Assembly: GCA_019239445.1 (NCBI GenBank)
Contig: JAFAZV010000270.1
Span: 1-34,339 of the forward strand
DNA: 34,339 nucleotides
Direction: 5' to 3'
Origin: Solirubrobacterales bacterium
Lineage (GTDB): Bacteria; Actinomycetota; Thermoleophilia; Solirubrobacterales; Solirubrobacteraceae
Shown: one piece after another, positions 31,657 to 34,339 of the stretch
Numbering within the stretch: position 1 is the stretch's first letter
Layout of the letters: each line of letters begins with the position of its first letter
Translations under genes and position numbers: made by a program
The notes under the pieces: generated by a model
What the model was told of the DNA's origin: nothing
The model's input: only the letters and a program-made list of their open reading frames with translations
The model's database searches: none

Positions 31657-31699
31657 TGACTGCCCCGCTGGACCCGGAAACGTAGCGCTTCTGGGAGAG

Positions 31700-31735
31700 T
31701 TGCGTAAACTTTTTTCCGAAATTCTTCTGTAATCG
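31700..31735. promoter_or_regulatory. AT-rich probable promoter region between the sRNA and rpsB
   Basis: TTGCGTAAACTTTTTTCCGAAATTCTTCTGTAAT stands out as the most AT-rich stretch nearby. It may carry the rpsB promoter (TGTAAT as a -10 on +, about 100 nt before the start) and/or the sRNA promoter on -. Hexamer matches are weak in both directions. Confidence 0.4.
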
Positions 31736-31788
31736 ACCCCGCCCGCACGGATCGCGCCCTGCCTTGGCAACAGCCGAGGTTCGCGAGC

Positions 31789-31803
31789 ACCCGGCGGCCG
31801 GGT
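31789..31803 (+). other. Hairpin in rpsB leader
   Basis: ACCCGG-CGG-CCGGGT, a 6-bp perfect stem with a 3-nt loop, ends 28 nt before the rpsB GTG and 13 nt before its AAGGGAG ribosome site. It might take part in S2 autoregulation, but this is only a position-based guess. Confidence 0.3.
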
Positions 31804-31831
31804 ACAACTTGAAATCAAGGGAGTAGGAGCA

Positions 31832-32994
31832 GTGGCTCAAATCGGAATCAAGGAGCTGCTGGAGGCCGGCGTGCATTTCGGCCACCAGACGCGCCGCTGG
31901 AACCCCAAGATGCGCCGCTTCATCTTCGGTGAGCGGGACGGCATCTACATCATCGACCTACTGCAGACGCAGGAGCTGCTCGACAGCGCGCAACGCTTCG
32001 CCTCGACCGTCGCTCATCGGGGCGGGACCGTGCTGTTTGTCGGGACCAAGAAGCAGGCCCGCGACGCGATCGAGGAGACCGCGCGCGCGGCCGACATGCC
32101 CTACGTCAACCACCGCTGGCTCGGCGGGCTGTTGACCAACTTCCAGACCATCTCGCTGCGGATCAAGCGCCTGCACGACCTCGAACGCTACGAGACCGAA
32201 GGGCAGCTGCAGCTGCTGCCGACGCGCGAGCGAATGGCCGCGCAGGCGGATTTGGAGAAGCTGCGCGCCAACCTCGGCGGCGTGAAGAACATGCAGCGCG
32301 TGCCGGACGCCGTGTTCGTGATCGACCTGAAGACCGAGGCGATCGCAGTACGCGAGGCGCAGCGGCTGCGCATCCCGATCATCGGGCTGGTCGACACGAA
32401 CTGTGACCCCGACGGGATCGAATACGTGATCCCCGGCAACGACGACGCGATTCGCTCCTGCGGCGCGATCACGCGCGCGATCGGTGACGTGGTGGCGCAG
32501 GGACACAATGTGTTCCGCGAGGAGGAGGAGCGCGCGCGGATCGAGCGTGAGCGCCAGGAGGCCGAGGAGCGGGCGCGCCAAGAGGCTGAGCAGCGGGCTC
32601 GCCAAGAAGCCGAGGAGCGGGCTCGGCAGGAGGCCGAGGAACAGGCCCGCCGTCAGGCCGAGGAGGCTGCCGCCGCGGCTGCGGCTCCGGCCGAGGCAGC
32701 GCCCGCGGCTGCGGCTCCGGCCGAGGCAGCGCCCGCGCCCGCGGCTCCGGCCGAGGCAGCGCTCGCCGCGCAAGCCCCGGCGCCGGTCGCCGAACCGGCG
32801 CTACCCGCAGCCGAAGCGCCGGCGCCACCAGCCGCCGAAGCCGAGGCGCCACCACCGCTCCAGCCCGAGCCTACACCCAGTGAGGCGCCGGCCGGTGGCC
32901 AAGACGCCTCCGGCGCGCAGCCCGCGCCCGAACCCGCGTCCGGCGCCCAAGCCGCGCCCGAACCCGCCACCCCCGCCAGCCGAGAGGAGCAGGC

Positions 32995-32998
<4 letters not shown>
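31832..32998 (+). CDS. rpsB: 30S ribosomal protein S2 with long C-terminal extension
   Basis: S2 of 388 aa, against about 250-300 usually. Residues 1 to ~228 are ordinary S2: IGIKELLEAGVHFGHQTRRWNPKM, FVGTKKQARDAIEE, MPYVNHRWLGGLLTNFQTI, PDAVFVIDLKTEAIAVREAQRL, IIGLVDTNCDPDGIEYVIPGNDDAIRS. After VFREEEERA comes a charged helical repeat (EAEERARQ units) and then about 110 residues rich in Ala, Pro and Glu. GTG 31832 follows AAGGGAG. The tail is repeat-coded at the DNA level (see repeats). The stop overlaps tsf (ATGA). Confidence 0.95.
32558..32660 (+). repeat. 24-nt tandem repeat coding EAEERARQ in rpsB
   Basis: About four units encode QEAEERARQEAEQRARQEAEERARQEAEEQARRQ, a charged 8-residue repeat expected to form a long single helix or coiled coil at the S2 tail. 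Confidence 0.75.
32671..32760 (+). repeat. 30-nt tandem repeat coding Ala/Pro-rich units in rpsB
   Basis: Three consecutive 30-nt units end in GCGGCTCCGGCCGAGGCAGC (32671-32700, 32701-32730, 32731-32760) with few differences, encoding AAPAEAAPA-type blocks. Such a repeat can expand or contract by slippage. Confidence 0.85.

Positions 32999-34339
<1,341 letters not shown>

Larger units (their letters stand above)
31531..31690 (-). ncRNA. Candidate small RNA with repeated C-rich hairpin loops
   Basis: Reading the minus strand toward the terminator, two hairpins appear. GTCACC/GGTGAC (31636-31641 with 31655-31660) closes a 13-nt loop CTTCCCCTACCTT. CGAACC/GGTTCG (31583-31588 with 31614-31619) closes a larger loop containing the same CCCTTCCCCTACCT. 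The 14-nt sequence is an exact direct repeat (31599-31612 and 31643-31656). Two C-rich loops before an intrinsic terminator resemble the architecture of actinobacterial 6C RNA, although the loops lack six consecutive C. The loops could pair with purine-rich ribosome sites. The 5' end is a guess; an AT-rich stretch at 31703-31735 may hold the promoter. A cis-acting DUF1275 leader is the main alternative. Confidence 0.5.

Noticed and set aside
31531-31818. 95-aa minus-strand ORF through the candidate sRNA
   Set aside because: No family resemblance and no good ribosome site; the hairpins and terminator better explain the sequence.

Overview
This is a very GC-rich, gene-dense window from a bacterium, most likely a deep-branching actinobacterium such as Thermoleophilia (inferred). 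The supporting signs are SepF-type division genes, a MurA with the Cys-to-Asp change also found in mycobacteria, frequent GTG/TTG starts and many 4-bp ATGA/GTGA overlaps. No rRNA, tRNA, CRISPR array or intact mobile element was found. The species cannot be named from the sequence alone.

Region 1 (1-11442, all +) is the least ordinary part. It is a dense run of translationally coupled genes: a 5'-truncated carbamate kinase, an FdrA/AllF-like protein, a glycosyltransferase resembling the MSMEG_0565 family, an OsmC protein, a four-helix protein, a Methyltransf_20-type methyltransferase, an aminotransferase-fold protein whose PLP lysine is replaced by His, a DAP/ornithine decarboxylase-like PLP enzyme, a CoA-disulfide-reductase-like flavoprotein, a small unknown, an orotate-PRTase-like protein without the usual catalytic loop, an AllC-type M20 amidohydrolase and a tiny membrane protein. 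Carbamate kinase, FdrA and the M20 enzyme recall the E. coli allantoin/oxamate genes (allK, allF, allC). The nine genes in between are not part of that pathway, so the run may encode an undescribed ureide or N-carbamoyl nitrogen pathway.

Region 2 (11443-13607) holds a gene-poor stretch with an orphan LexA-like palindrome, then a minus-strand pair: an isocitrate/isopropylmalate-dehydrogenase-family enzyme and an HD-domain protein. Region 3 (13756-20713, +) is murA followed by a compact histidine operon, hisZ-hisG-hisD-hisB-hisH-hisA-hisF. It uses the short HisG plus HisZ form, and hisC, hisI and hisE are absent from the window.

Region 4 (20836-24810) contains a small Cys-rich protein and a membrane-anchored PQQ-type beta-propeller (both -), then a CCA/poly(A) nucleotidyltransferase-family gene and a lipocalin-like unknown (both +). 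Region 5 (24807-29413, +) is the distal cell-division cluster pgeF-yggS-sepF-proC-yggT-lspA-rluD, with no divIVA between yggT and lspA. Region 6 (29372-31366) holds a cupin (-), a TMEM175-like channel (+) and a DUF1275 membrane protein (-).

Region 7 (31367-34339) begins with a non-coding interval carrying a strong minus-strand intrinsic terminator. Next to the terminator are two hairpins whose loops repeat the same C-rich sequence, so this is a candidate small RNA. It is followed by rpsB (with a long repetitive C-terminal tail), tsf and a 3'-truncated pyrH.
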